Source: Thiopseudomonas sp. (lineage in GTDB: Bacteria; Pseudomonadota; Gammaproteobacteria; Pseudomonadales; Pseudomonadaceae). From it: a stretch of DNA of 57,392 nucleotides. Below, in pieces: positions 1 through 7,086 of this stretch. Below the pieces are notes generated by a model. The model was given only the letters and a program-made list of their open reading frames with translations, was not told the origin of the DNA and made no database searches. Location: positions 1 to 57,392 of the forward strand of contig JALOAC010000016.1 in assembly GCA_023228985.1 (NCBI GenBank), in the 5' to 3' direction. A program made the position numbers and the translations under genes. Position 1 is the stretch's first letter. Each line of letters begins with the position of its first letter.

Positions 1-110
1 AATGGACTTGCAGTGAGTGTGGTGTCACTCACGACCGCGACATCAATGCGGCCAAGAACATTCTTGCGGTCGGGCATGGCCGTCCTGTAGAGGGAATCCC
101 CGTCCTTTAG
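1..110 (+). pseudogene. 3' end of an IS200/IS605-type tnpB (runs off window)
   Basis: Frame 3 reads the last 35 codons of a TnpB-like RNA-guided nuclease. The second CxxC pair of the zinc finger (TCSECG) is followed by the RuvC-III motif THDRDINAAKNIL and a stop at 108-110. It aligns codon for codon with the C-terminus of the intact tnpB that ends at 7033, with several substitutions. Only the end lies in the window, so I cannot tell whether the gene is intact upstream. The last codons run into the same right-end hairpin as in the second copy. Family identity is clear; functional state is unknown. Confidence 0.85.
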
Positions 111-128
111 GGCGGGGAGGATGTCAAT
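98..128 (+). other. TnpB element right end / omega-RNA 3' hairpin, copy 1
   Basis: CCCCGTCC-TTTA-GGGCGGGG (98-117) forms an 8-pair hairpin with one T:G pair, then AGGATGTCAAT. The same layout follows the tnpB that ends at 7033, and similarity between the two loci stops after GATGTCAAT. In this family the 3' end of tnpB and its right end encode the omega RNA scaffold, and the DNA directly 3' serves as guide. The guide would then begin near 129, inside the 3' end of the neighbouring exporter gene. Hairpin and shared boundary are visible; the RNA role is inferred. Confidence 0.6.
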
Positions 129-969
129 AAGGGATAAGTAAAACAATTGCCGCTACAGCCAAAGCAATGCCGAGCACGTTTACTCGATGTAGTTTTTCTT
201 TGAATAGGGCAACACCTATTAAAGCACCCATACAGATGACGCCTATATTCATAGCGGTAAAGACAAGCGTGGGGTTTTCGGGAAAAGTTTGGTGGGCACG
301 AATATAGGCATAGATATTACCAAAATTAAGCAGTCCTAAAATTATGCCCGCAGCTAGACTTGCTGGATGCCACTTGGTTTTGCGCACCAGCAGCCACAGC
401 AAAAGCAGGCAGCCCGACAAGACAAAGCTAGCCAATAGACTGGCGGAAAATGCAGCGCCTGTTTTTGCCAGCTGTTTAAAGGTTACATCAATAACGCCAT
501 AACCCAGCCAGACTCCGATTAAAATCCAGGTTGTTTGTTTAGTGTTTTTATGGGCGTGTCCGCTGGGCCGATAAATCAAACCGATTAACGCAGCCAGCGC
601 CAGAGCTATGCCAGCAAGTTTGCTCATGTTGAGTGGCTCAGCAAAAATCAAAAAAGCCATTAGCAGTGGGATAAATAAAGACAGACGCTGGGCCGCATCG
701 CTTAATGCTATGCCTGCGCTGGCTACCGCTTTAGCCATAATTAAAAAAACACTGGGCAGTAAAATACCAAGGCTGATCAGCAATAGCCAGTGTATAGAAG
801 GCTCTGCCAATACGGCGAGGTTGGGTTTAAGTAGCAGCAAAGTGAGGGCGCTGGCAACGGCATAATTTACCAAAATACTTTGGGCAATTTGCAGGTTGTG
901 GGAGCGTGCCAACTTAAGTAATACAGAGACGGCCACGCTGCAAGCAATGGCACTAAAAAGCATTAACAT
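124..969 (-). CDS. EamA/DMT-superfamily inner-membrane transporter
   Basis: A 281-residue protein with about ten hydrophobic segments in two similar halves, the usual build of drug/metabolite (EamA) exporters. A half-terminal motif near the middle (LSDAAQRLSLFIPLLMAF) and a second half ending in VLGIALAVAAIVLL support this. The frame extends upstream to 1083, but the extra 38 residues are polar and unlike the family, so I start at the Met at 969, where the first membrane helix begins. The stop codon (124-126) lies inside the right end of the adjoining TnpB element, so the last residue or two may have been changed by that insertion. The substrate cannot be told from sequence. It is divergent from deaD. 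Confidence 0.75.
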   Translation of the reverse strand: MLMLFSAIACSVAVSVLLKLARSHNLQIAQSILVNYAVASALTLLLLKPNLAVLAEPSIHWLLLISLGILLPSVFLIMAKAVASAGIALSDAAQRLSLFIPLLMAFLIFAEPLNMSKLAGIALALAALIGLIYRPSGHAHKNTKQTTWILIGVWLGYGVIDVTFKQLAKTGAAFSASLLASFVLSGCLLLLWLLVRKTKWHPASLAAGIILGLLNFGNIYAYIRAHQTFPENPTLVFTAMNIGVICMGALIGVALFKEKLHRVNVLGIALAVAAIVLLIPY

Positions 970-1239
970 AGGGTTCTTAAAATAATATTTATGAATCTTA
1001 CTGCAGTTGGCTAAAAAAATTGCTATACTACGCGCCGACTGGATACCAGTCCCGTTCAGGATACTGCATTCTTGCGTAGTCACAAAGAAATACTTGGCTA
1101 CGACTGCTCCCTAGACGTTTCATTCTCTTATTATTTATCGCATTTACGCAAACACCCTACATAGTTGCCGGGTCGATCTTAGTGATCTTTCATGGGTATG
1201 CAATTTTCTTGGGTTTTTGCGCGTGCATATGAGGCAAAT

Positions 1240-2910
1240 ATGACCCAAGAAATTAGCAGCTTTGCTGCCCTAGGCATTGCTATGCCTATTCTCACCGCTA
1301 TTGAAAAAGCAGGCTACGAAGAGCCTTCTCCTATTCAGAGCCAAGCTATCCCAATTATTATGGCCGGACATGACATGATCGGTCAGGCGCAAACAGGTAC
1401 AGGTAAGACTGCCGCGTTTGCGTTACCCATTTTGTCGAAAATTGATCCGCAGCGCAAAGAGCCGCAGGTGTTGGTATTGGCTCCAACTCGTGAGTTGGCT
1501 TTGCAAGTCTCTGAAGCGTTTGAAACCTTTTCAGCCAATATGCCGGGCGTTAGCGTAGTTGCTGTGTACGGCGGTGCGCCTATGGGCCTACAATTGCGCG
1601 CTCTGCGCCAAGGTGCACAGGTGATTGTTGCAACCCCAGGTCGCTTGGTGGATCACCTGTCGCGCAATGGTGGTTTGTTGTCCAGTATTCAGTACTTGGT
1701 ACTGGATGAGGCGGATGAAATGCTCAAGCTCGGTTTTATGGATGACTTAGAGCTTATTTTCAAAGCCATACCAGAAAAGCGCCAGACGGTATTGTTCTCT
1801 GCCACTGTACCTAATTCCATCCGTGCTATTGCGCAAAAACATTTGCGTGAACCCAAGCAGGTGCAGATTGCCAGCAAAACGCAAACGGTTGAAAGTATTG
1901 AGCAAGCGCACATCATGGTGCATAACGACCAGAAAACGAACGCCATCTTGCGTTTGCTGGAAGTTGAAGATTTTGATGCGGTCATCGCTTTTGTACGTAC
2001 TAAACAACAAACCCTCGACCTTGCCTCGCAACTGCAGGATAAAGGCTACAAGGTTGCTGCGCTTAATGGTGATATCGCGCAAAACCATCGTGAGCAGGTG
2101 GTTGATTCATTAAAAGACGGACGTTTAGATATCGTTGTGGCTACCGACGTAGCAGCGCGCGGTCTTGATGTGCCACGTATTACGCACGTGCTTAACGTAG
2201 ACATGCCTTATGACCCAGAGTCCTACGTGCACCGTATTGGTCGTACAGGTCGTGCTGGCCGCACGGGCCGTGCGCTTTTGCTGGTAACGCCGCGTGAGCG
2301 TCGTATGCTGCAAGTGGTTGAGCGCGTCATTAAGCAAAAAATCGTTGAAATGAAATTGCCCGATGCACAAACCCTGCTGGCTGCGCGGATTAACAATCTA
2401 CAGTCTGATTTGCAACCTCGTTTTGAGCAGGCGCAACAGCATCAGCCGTTGCTCGATACGCTGGTAAGTAAACTGGGCTGTGAGGTTCAGGATATTGCTT
2501 TGGCGTTGCTGTCCAAGTTAACTGAAGGTCAGGCTTTTGATGTGCAGGGTATTGAGCGTGAGTACCCGGTAAATCAGGTGACTGCACGTGGCGAGCGTCA
2601 ACAAGAGCGTCGTGGACAGACGGTTGCTGGCGAACAGCGTCGTGAGCGCCGTAGCTCACCCATGCTTGAGCAAGCCCGTGTGCGTTGCCGTACTGCTTTA
2701 GGAACGCGCGATGGTATCGCAGCGCGTAACCTGCTGGGTGCTATTCTTAATGAGGGCGGCTTGGCTAAAGAAGCGATTGGCCGTATTCAGATTAGAGACA
2801 GCTTCAGCTTAGTAGAGCTGCCGGAAGAAGGCTTGGAACGTATCTTAGGTAAGCTTAAAGATACACGCGTAGCGGGTAAGGCGCTTAAGTTACGTCGTTA
2901 TCACGAGTAA
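1240..2910 (+). CDS. deaD: ATP-dependent DEAD-box RNA helicase DeaD/CsdA
   Basis: A 556-residue RNA helicase that unwinds structured RNA in ribosome assembly and mRNA decay, mainly in the cold. Visible motifs are the Q motif region (PSPIQSQAIP), Walker A AQTGTGKT (about 50-57), PTRELA, TPGR, DEAD (156-159), SAT, RGLD and HRIGRTGRAGR. The C-terminus (about 475-555) is the RRM-like RNA-binding domain of the CsdA/DbpA group, ending in a basic tail. I start at 1240 because GAGG sits 6 bases upstream and the protein then begins MTQEISSF as in homologues; an in-frame ATG at 1192 would add 16 atypical residues. A strong terminator follows, so it is likely monocistronic. The C-terminal domain and length favour DeaD over RhlE or DbpA. 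Confidence 0.93.
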   Translation: MTQEISSFAALGIAMPILTAIEKAGYEEPSPIQSQAIPIIMAGHDMIGQAQTGTGKTAAFALPILSKIDPQRKEPQVLVLAPTRELALQVSEAFETFSANMPGVSVVAVYGGAPMGLQLRALRQGAQVIVATPGRLVDHLSRNGGLLSSIQYLVLDEADEMLKLGFMDDLELIFKAIPEKRQTVLFSATVPNSIRAIAQKHLREPKQVQIASKTQTVESIEQAHIMVHNDQKTNAILRLLEVEDFDAVIAFVRTKQQTLDLASQLQDKGYKVAALNGDIAQNHREQVVDSLKDGRLDIVVATDVAARGLDVPRITHVLNVDMPYDPESYVHRIGRTGRAGRTGRALLLVTPRERRMLQVVERVIKQKIVEMKLPDAQTLLAARINNLQSDLQPRFEQAQQHQPLLDTLVSKLGCEVQDIALALLSKLTEGQAFDVQGIEREYPVNQVTARGERQQERRGQTVAGEQRRERRSSPMLEQARVRCRTALGTRDGIAARNLLGAILNEGGLAKEAIGRIQIRDSFSLVELPEEGLERILGKLKDTRVAGKALKLRRYHE

Positions 2911-2960
2911 TAATATTTTTTATAACCTACTATTTGCTTAGCGGGTGTAAATGTTAAAGT

Positions 2961-2992
2961 AACGAGCAGCCTAAAAACTGCTCGTTTTTTTT
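2961..2992 (+). terminator. Rho-independent terminator of deaD
   Basis: AACGAGCAG pairs with CTGCTCGTT around an 8-base loop, followed by an unbroken run of T. It lies 50 bp after the deaD stop and just before the ribosome binding site of the next gene. Confidence 0.85.
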
Positions 2993-3003
2993 GAGAGAGA
3001 ATC

Positions 3004-3780
3004 ATGCCGCTACGTATTTGTATCCTCCAAGCCGATGATTTACATCCGGATTTAGAAAGCCAATACCATAGTTTTGGTCAGATGTTTGAACGTCTGTTAA
3101 CTCAGCAGGCACTTCCGGTGCGCTGCGAGGTTTTTAATGTGGTTGCGCAGCAGTATCCTGATGACAGCAGCCAGTACGATGCGTTTTTGGTTACGGGTAG
3201 TAAGGCAGACTCTTTTGCTATGGATGCTTGGATTGTGCGGTTGCGTGAATATTTACAGCAGCGTTATCAGCAGGGTGATGTATTGCTCGGTGTGTGTTTT
3301 GGTCACCAAATATTAGCTCTGGTTTTGGGTGGCCTAACTGAACGAGCAAGCCAAGGTTGGGGCGTGGGTGTGCATTGTTATAAGGTGCTTGGTGCACCTG
3401 TAGCAGGGCTTGATGTGCCGCAGCAGTTACAGCTACTTATCAGTCATAGAGATCAGGTGACTCGCTTGCCAGAGCAAGCAGTACGCATTGCTAGCAGTGA
3501 GTTTTGTCCGAATGCGGCTTATGTGGTGGGTGAACAGGTGCTTTGTTTTCAGGGGCATCCTGAGTTTACTCACGACTTTTCCCGTGCACTATTGAATTTG
3601 CGCCGCTCAATCTATACGCCAGAGTTTTATGCACAAGGTCTGGCCAGTTTAGAGCAGCGGCACGATGGGTGCGTTGTCGCCGGCTGGATGGCAGGGTTTA
3701 TTGCTCAAGCGCGGCGTAACAAGGCGCGCCAGCTCGTATCAACGAGTAATCAAGAACGTGAGGCTTGCGCTAGTCCTTAA
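3004..3780 (+). CDS. Class I glutamine amidotransferase-like protein
   Basis: A 258-residue stand-alone amidotransferase fold. The nucleophile elbow is GVCFGHQ (Cys98) and the His/Glu of the triad lie in FQGHPEF (His185, Glu187). The oxyanion-strand motif VTGSKADSF sits near residue 63. This is the GMP-synthase-like GATase1 subgroup, in which many members are of unknown substrate and some cleave gamma-glutamyl bonds. No synthase domain follows and no partner synthetase is adjacent. The start is preceded by GAGAGA at good spacing. The 3' end overlaps the convergent lipoprotein gene by 11 bp. The fold and catalytic triad are certain; the reaction is not. Confidence 0.8.
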   Translation: MPLRICILQADDLHPDLESQYHSFGQMFERLLTQQALPVRCEVFNVVAQQYPDDSSQYDAFLVTGSKADSFAMDAWIVRLREYLQQRYQQGDVLLGVCFGHQILALVLGGLTERASQGWGVGVHCYKVLGAPVAGLDVPQQLQLLISHRDQVTRLPEQAVRIASSEFCPNAAYVVGEQVLCFQGHPEFTHDFSRALLNLRRSIYTPEFYAQGLASLEQRHDGCVVAGWMAGFIAQARRNKARQLVSTSNQEREACASP

Positions 3781-4267
3781 GAAACTCACCGGGAATAATG
3801 CTGCCACCGCGAGTGACTTTAACTTTCTTCTTGAATAATAAGCCGGTTTTCACTTCTGCTTGCAGTGCGTAACTGACTGCTTGATCTGGTTTTTCAAGCA
3901 GGCGAACGAGGGTGCGTATATGTCGCCATATGTTTGTATGCACGGGCAGATCAAAGTAAGCGTGGCCATGCGCAGGTACTGTTACCCACTTATTGCTTTT
4001 TCCTTTGCCTAAAGGAACGCCGTTTAAATGAATTTCGTAATTGATGCCGCGAACAGGCAGACTGCTACTGTTTGGGTTATCGATACGGAAATACAGTTTG
4101 AACTGTTGTTCGAGTAAGCGGGCATGAATAACTTCAACATCAACCAGCTGCACATCAGGCTCTGCAAAGTCTGTGCTAAACCAAGTGCTGCAACCGCTAG
4201 CCAGATTCGCTACAAGAATAAACAAAAAGGCAGTTTTCCATTTGCCGAGATTGTTACTGGTCACCAT
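3770..4267 (-). CDS. LEA14-like (LEA type 2 / WHy domain) lipoprotein
   Basis: A 165-residue protein with an N-terminal lipoprotein signal: basic start, hydrophobic run, lipobox LASGC. The mature part carries the water-stress/hypersensitive-response beta-sandwich pattern, with FRIDNPNSSSLPVRGINYEIHLNG and a later VPAHG. Bacterial members are small envelope proteins thought to bind or stabilise other molecules; no precise function is established. Transcribed towards the amidotransferase gene, with overlapping 3' ends and no terminator between them. Confidence 0.75.
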   Translation of the reverse strand: MVTSNNLGKWKTAFLFILVANLASGCSTWFSTDFAEPDVQLVDVEVIHARLLEQQFKLYFRIDNPNSSSLPVRGINYEIHLNGVPLGKGKSNKWVTVPAHGHAYFDLPVHTNIWRHIRTLVRLLEKPDQAVSYALQAEVKTGLLFKKKVKVTRGGSIIPGEFLKD

Positions 4268-4496
4268 TGTGTTTTAAACCTTCTGTAAATAAGTGCTATT
4301 AGCGACGCTTGCTAGGCTTGGGTAAAGTACGAGCATAATTGATAATTTGCAACAATGGTTGTATTTTACAACATGAGACATGCTTGGCGGCTCACAGGTT
4401 TGCTTTGCCGTATGGTACGCGTTATCAAAGGTGCAGTTTACGTTAGCTGCAAATGGTTTGTTAGACCAGTACTGTAGTTGAATGAGGGAGTGTCAC

Positions 4497-5027
4497 GTGG
4501 AGTATTTTGAGATAGCTTTTGCAGGGCAAATTGTTCTGGGAGCTGAGCTTGAACAAGCCAAGCAAGGAGTGCAGCGCCTGTTTAACGCGAACGAGCAGCT
4601 AATGGAGCAGTTTTTTTCTGGTCGTCGTGTGGTGATTAAGCAAAAGGTGGATCAAGCAACGGCGCTTAAATACCAAAAAGCCTTTGCTGCCGCTGGTGCA
4701 ATACTTGAAGTGCAGAAAATCGAGTCAGACAGTGTAGCGCCTGTAGCAACACCTGCAGCAACACCTGCACCAAGTGCGAGTAGTGGGGCTGAGGTTGTGC
4801 CGCGTGATGCGTATATGGCTGCATTTACCCATGTGCAAGCGCCAGACTTTGCTATAGCACCCGTGGGGACTGATATAGTCGAGCATCAAGAGCATCAAGA
4901 GCAGCCAGAACTTGATGTTGATATTTCTGCGATGAGCTTAGCGCCAGTGGGCAGCGATATGGGGCATCAACCAGCGCCGCAGGATGTTTTGGTGCCCGAT
5001 ATTTCCCATATCAAACTGGCTGATTAG
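4497..5027 (+). CDS. Hypothetical protein with conserved N-terminal module and acidic Pro/Ala-rich tail
   Basis: About 176 residues. The first 75 form a compact region with the pattern FSGRRVVIKQKVDQATALKY, which I recognise as recurring in gammaproteobacterial hypothetical proteins but cannot name. The rest is low complexity: an Ala/Pro/Thr stretch, a short EHQEHQEQ repeat, and two SLAPVGSD/IAPVGTD-like segments, probably unstructured. I choose the GTG at 4497 because GAGGGAG lies 6 bases upstream; the ATG at 4482 would overlap that site. No signal peptide or membrane segment, so probably cytoplasmic. It is followed by about 900 bp of repeat-rich DNA. Confidence 0.6.
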   Translation: MEYFEIAFAGQIVLGAELEQAKQGVQRLFNANEQLMEQFFSGRRVVIKQKVDQATALKYQKAFAAAGAILEVQKIESDSVAPVATPAATPAPSASSGAEVVPRDAYMAAFTHVQAPDFAIAPVGTDIVEHQEHQEQPELDVDISAMSLAPVGSDMGHQPAPQDVLVPDISHIKLAD

Positions 5028-5253
5028 AGCCTGTCGCCCAAACTATTAAGTTTTGAAGCTACCCACTTGAACCTGTAACTGCTCCGCCAGTTGTGCTAGT
5101 TACATCTGGTTGCGAAAGAGTGTTCAGTATACGCCACCTTGTTTTTCCCCCATACACCACAAATGAATGGCTGTAGCTGATCCTCGTACAGGCACAAACT
5201 CTTGTAGGGGCGCAGCTCGAATGGTGGTTTCCCTGCAGCACCGCCTCGTTTTT

Positions 5254-5357
5254 GTGGGACCCGACTTGTCGGGGAAGGTTTTTGCTTTTAAGTCTGAGTA
5301 GAGTGTTTGGCTTGGTGCTACCAGCGGATACTGATTCCCTGACAAGTCAGGTCCCAC
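5254..5357. repeat. Inverted pair of REP-like units (BIME-like)
   Basis: Two 23-base units, 5254-5276 (GTGGGACCCGACTTGTCGGGG...) and the reverse complement at 5335-5357, face each other 58 bp apart. Each unit holds its own small palindrome, CCCGAC-TT-GTCGGG and CCTGAC-TT-GTCAGG. The two differ at two bases that change together, so the stem is kept. This is the build of paired REP elements. The rest of 5028-5436 holds no gene I can support. Confidence 0.65.
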
Positions 5358-5436
5358 ACGGCATTGTGCTTCTTTGCAGCCATTGCGCGAGAGGCTCTAG
5401 CCCATCCAAAACCCCGCATAAATAGCATATTTTAGG

Positions 5437-5569
5437 TAGGAGCAGGCCATGCCTGCGACAGCGGTGCGTAAGGTGGCGCTGTGTTTGCAGGCGTAATCCG
5501 CGGTCGGATGCATGGCATCCTCATACAGGCGCAAACTCCTGTTGGAGCGCAACTTTTGCGCGAGTGGGA
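5437..5569. repeat. REP-like dispersed cassette, copy A
   Basis: Three palindromic units in a row: AGCAGGCCATGCCTGC (about 5440-5455), GGTCGGATGCATGGCATCC (5502-5520) and TTGGAGCGCAACTTTTGCGCGA (about 5542-5563). The same units in the same order recur at 55,831-55,925, and parts recur at 51,525-51,615 and 57,174-57,263. The third unit resembles Pseudomonas REP sequences. Not coding. Confidence 0.75.
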
Positions 5570-5582
5570 TTGTCGGCCACGC

Positions 5583-5762
5583 TTAAGCCTCTGCGTCGCG
5601 CATGGTTCCTAATCGTGCTTGGTTAAAATTAATATAGTGCGTAAAGTCATCACTGATTTGCTGCACGCCACGTAATGTAAAACCAAGTGCTGCACCAATG
5701 AGCGCAATTGTCACTATAATGGCAGCGGTCATTTTTCCTTTAATGCTGGTTAGAGCTAACAT
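5583..5762 (-). pseudogene. N-terminal remnant of a methyl-accepting chemotaxis protein
   Basis: A 59-codon frame with a good ribosome binding site (AAGGTGAG just before the ATG at 5762). It reads MLALTSIKGKMTAAIIV, one membrane helix, then ISDDFTHYINFNQARLGTM, and stops at 5583. This is how the first transmembrane segment and start of the periplasmic domain of many chemoreceptors look (SIKxK, helix, then DQARL-like). The rest of a receptor is absent, and a REP-like cassette begins 14 bp past the stop. I read it as a gene cut short by deletion or repeat insertion; a genuine small membrane protein is the alternative. Confidence 0.5.
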
Positions 5763-5859
5763 GTCTCACCTTTTTGCGAACGAGCTATGTTTTTGTATCG
5801 GGTGGTTTGGCCGAAACTTTATTTTTACCTGTTTAGCAGATTACCAAAATCGCGTAAGA

Positions 5860-5909
5860 CCTCGTGCTTTTAGTGCGGGGATGGATAGCGAGGGCTGCGC
5901 AAGCAGCCC
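5860..5909 (+). other. Two hairpins upstream of tnpB, possible element-end relic
   Basis: CCTCGTGC-TTTTA-GTGCGGGG (5860-5880) resembles the right-end hairpin of TnpB elements in shape and loop. It is followed by GATGGATAGC and by a second hairpin GGGCTGC-GCAA-GCAGCCC (5892-5909). They may be the left part of the tnpB element at 5966 or the leftover end of a different one. No coding sequence is supported here. Confidence 0.35.
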
Positions 5910-5965
5910 CTTAACAGACGGCTAAAGCCTTTGCAGTAGAGGCCGGTACTGGTATTATATACAGT

Positions 5966-7033
5966 ATGATAAAGCACACCGAAACATTAAAAGTCCGGGT
6001 ACGAGACAGGCATGTGCCTTTGCTAAACCGCATGGCTCGAAGCGTCAATTTCGTCTGGAATTTTGTTAATGAGTTAAGTCAACGCTCCATTAAAGAGCGT
6101 GGTGTGTTTTTGTCTACTTTTGATATGCACCCTTACACCAAGGGCGCGGGTAAAGGGCTGGGCTCGCACAGCCAGACCTTACAGTGTATTGCGGGTGAGT
6201 ATGTCACGAGACGCAAGCAGTTCAAAAAAAACCGTTTAAATTGGCGCAAGTCGGGCGGTGTACATCGCTCATTGGGTTGGATACCCGTCAATACAGGTGC
6301 GGCGCAATGGAAAAACGGACAGGTCTACCATAATGGCCACTACTTTAAGGTGTGGGACAGTTACGGTCTGAGCCAGTACAGGTTTCGCACGGCCAGTTTC
6401 AACGAAGATGCTCGTGGCCGCTGGTACTTTAACGTGGTGGTGGAGGTGGAGGTCGAGCCAGCCAAAGGCCAAGACCGTATCGGTATTGACCTTGGCTTGA
6501 CCGACACTGCCACCTGCTCGGATGGCACAAAGATAGAAGCGGGCCGCTTCTATCGTGGCCTTGAGGAAAAGCTGGCTATAGCTCAACGAGCCAGAAATAA
6601 AACCCAAGTCAAAACCATTCACGCGAAAATCGCTAATCGTAGAAAAGACGCATTGCATAAGTTCAGCCGTAAGCTGGTCAACCGCTGCGGTGAAATCTAT
6701 GTGGACAATGTCAGTAGTTTAAAACTCGTTAAAACCACAATGGCCAAGTCAGTATTGGATGCTGGCTGGGGGCAACTAAAAACAATGTTGGCCTATAAAT
6801 GCGCTCATGCAGGTATTGTTTTTAAGGAAGTTAACGAGGCATACACCACCCAAACCTGTTCGAGTTGTGGCAGCTTGCCCGAATCGAGGCCGAAAGGTAT
6901 CGCAGGGCTTGGAATAAGAGAATGGACGTGCAGCGGGTGTGGTGTCACCCACGATGACCGCGATGTTAATGCGGCACGAAACATTCTCGCGGTCGGGCAT
7001 GACCGTCTAGCAGTAGGAATCCACGTCCTTTAG
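5966..7033 (+). CDS. tnpB: Solo TnpB, IS200/IS605-type RNA-guided nuclease
   Basis: A 355-residue protein. Order: N-terminal helix-turn-helix-like region (to about 60), wedge/beta region, RuvC-I GIDLG (Asp175), helical part, the RuvC-II strand EIYVDNVS (about 243-250), the zinc finger Cys298/301/322/325, and RuvC-III DDRDVNAA (Asp333). TnpB uses an omega RNA made from the end of its own transcript to cut DNA and help the element persist. The usual catalytic Glu of RuvC-II is Asp247 here; Glu288 or Glu291 just before the zinc finger could substitute, as reported for TnpBs with rearranged active sites. No tnpA lies nearby, so it cannot move alone. A possible promoter (TTGCAG at 5931, TATTAT at 5953) would make a nearly leaderless message. 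Confidence 0.88.
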   Translation: MIKHTETLKVRVRDRHVPLLNRMARSVNFVWNFVNELSQRSIKERGVFLSTFDMHPYTKGAGKGLGSHSQTLQCIAGEYVTRRKQFKKNRLNWRKSGGVHRSLGWIPVNTGAAQWKNGQVYHNGHYFKVWDSYGLSQYRFRTASFNEDARGRWYFNVVVEVEVEPAKGQDRIGIDLGLTDTATCSDGTKIEAGRFYRGLEEKLAIAQRARNKTQVKTIHAKIANRRKDALHKFSRKLVNRCGEIYVDNVSSLKLVKTTMAKSVLDAGWGQLKTMLAYKCAHAGIVFKEVNEAYTTQTCSSCGSLPESRPKGIAGLGIREWTCSGCGVTHDDRDVNAARNILAVGHDRLAVGIHVL

Positions 7034-7051
7034 GTCGGGGAGGATGTCAAT
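7021..7051 (+). other. TnpB element right end / omega-RNA 3' hairpin, copy 2
   Basis: CCACGTCC-TTTA-GGTCGGGG (7021-7040) then AGGATGTCAAT matches the right end at 98-128, but here two of eight pairs are broken (A:G and T:T). The predicted guide would start near 7052 in the leader of dinG, whose ATG is only 36 bp past the boundary. The RNA role is inferred from the family. Confidence 0.55.
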
Positions 7052-7086
7052 GGTGGTGGTTTTTTGTCTATGGTCAGGAATTTTTA

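Noticed and set aside
970..1083. N-terminal extension of the EamA transporter
   Set aside because: The extra residues are polar and precede the first membrane helix without resembling a signal or domain; this stretch is more likely the shared promoter region with deaD.
1192..1239. N-terminal extension of deaD
   Set aside because: The ATG at 1192 has no good binding site and the 16 extra residues do not resemble DeaD N-termini, while ATG 1240 has GAGG at the right spacing.
5698..5925. 75-codon frame on the plus strand
   Set aside because: It runs across the chemoreceptor remnant on the other strand and then the hairpins before tnpB, has no ribosome binding site and no recognisable domain.
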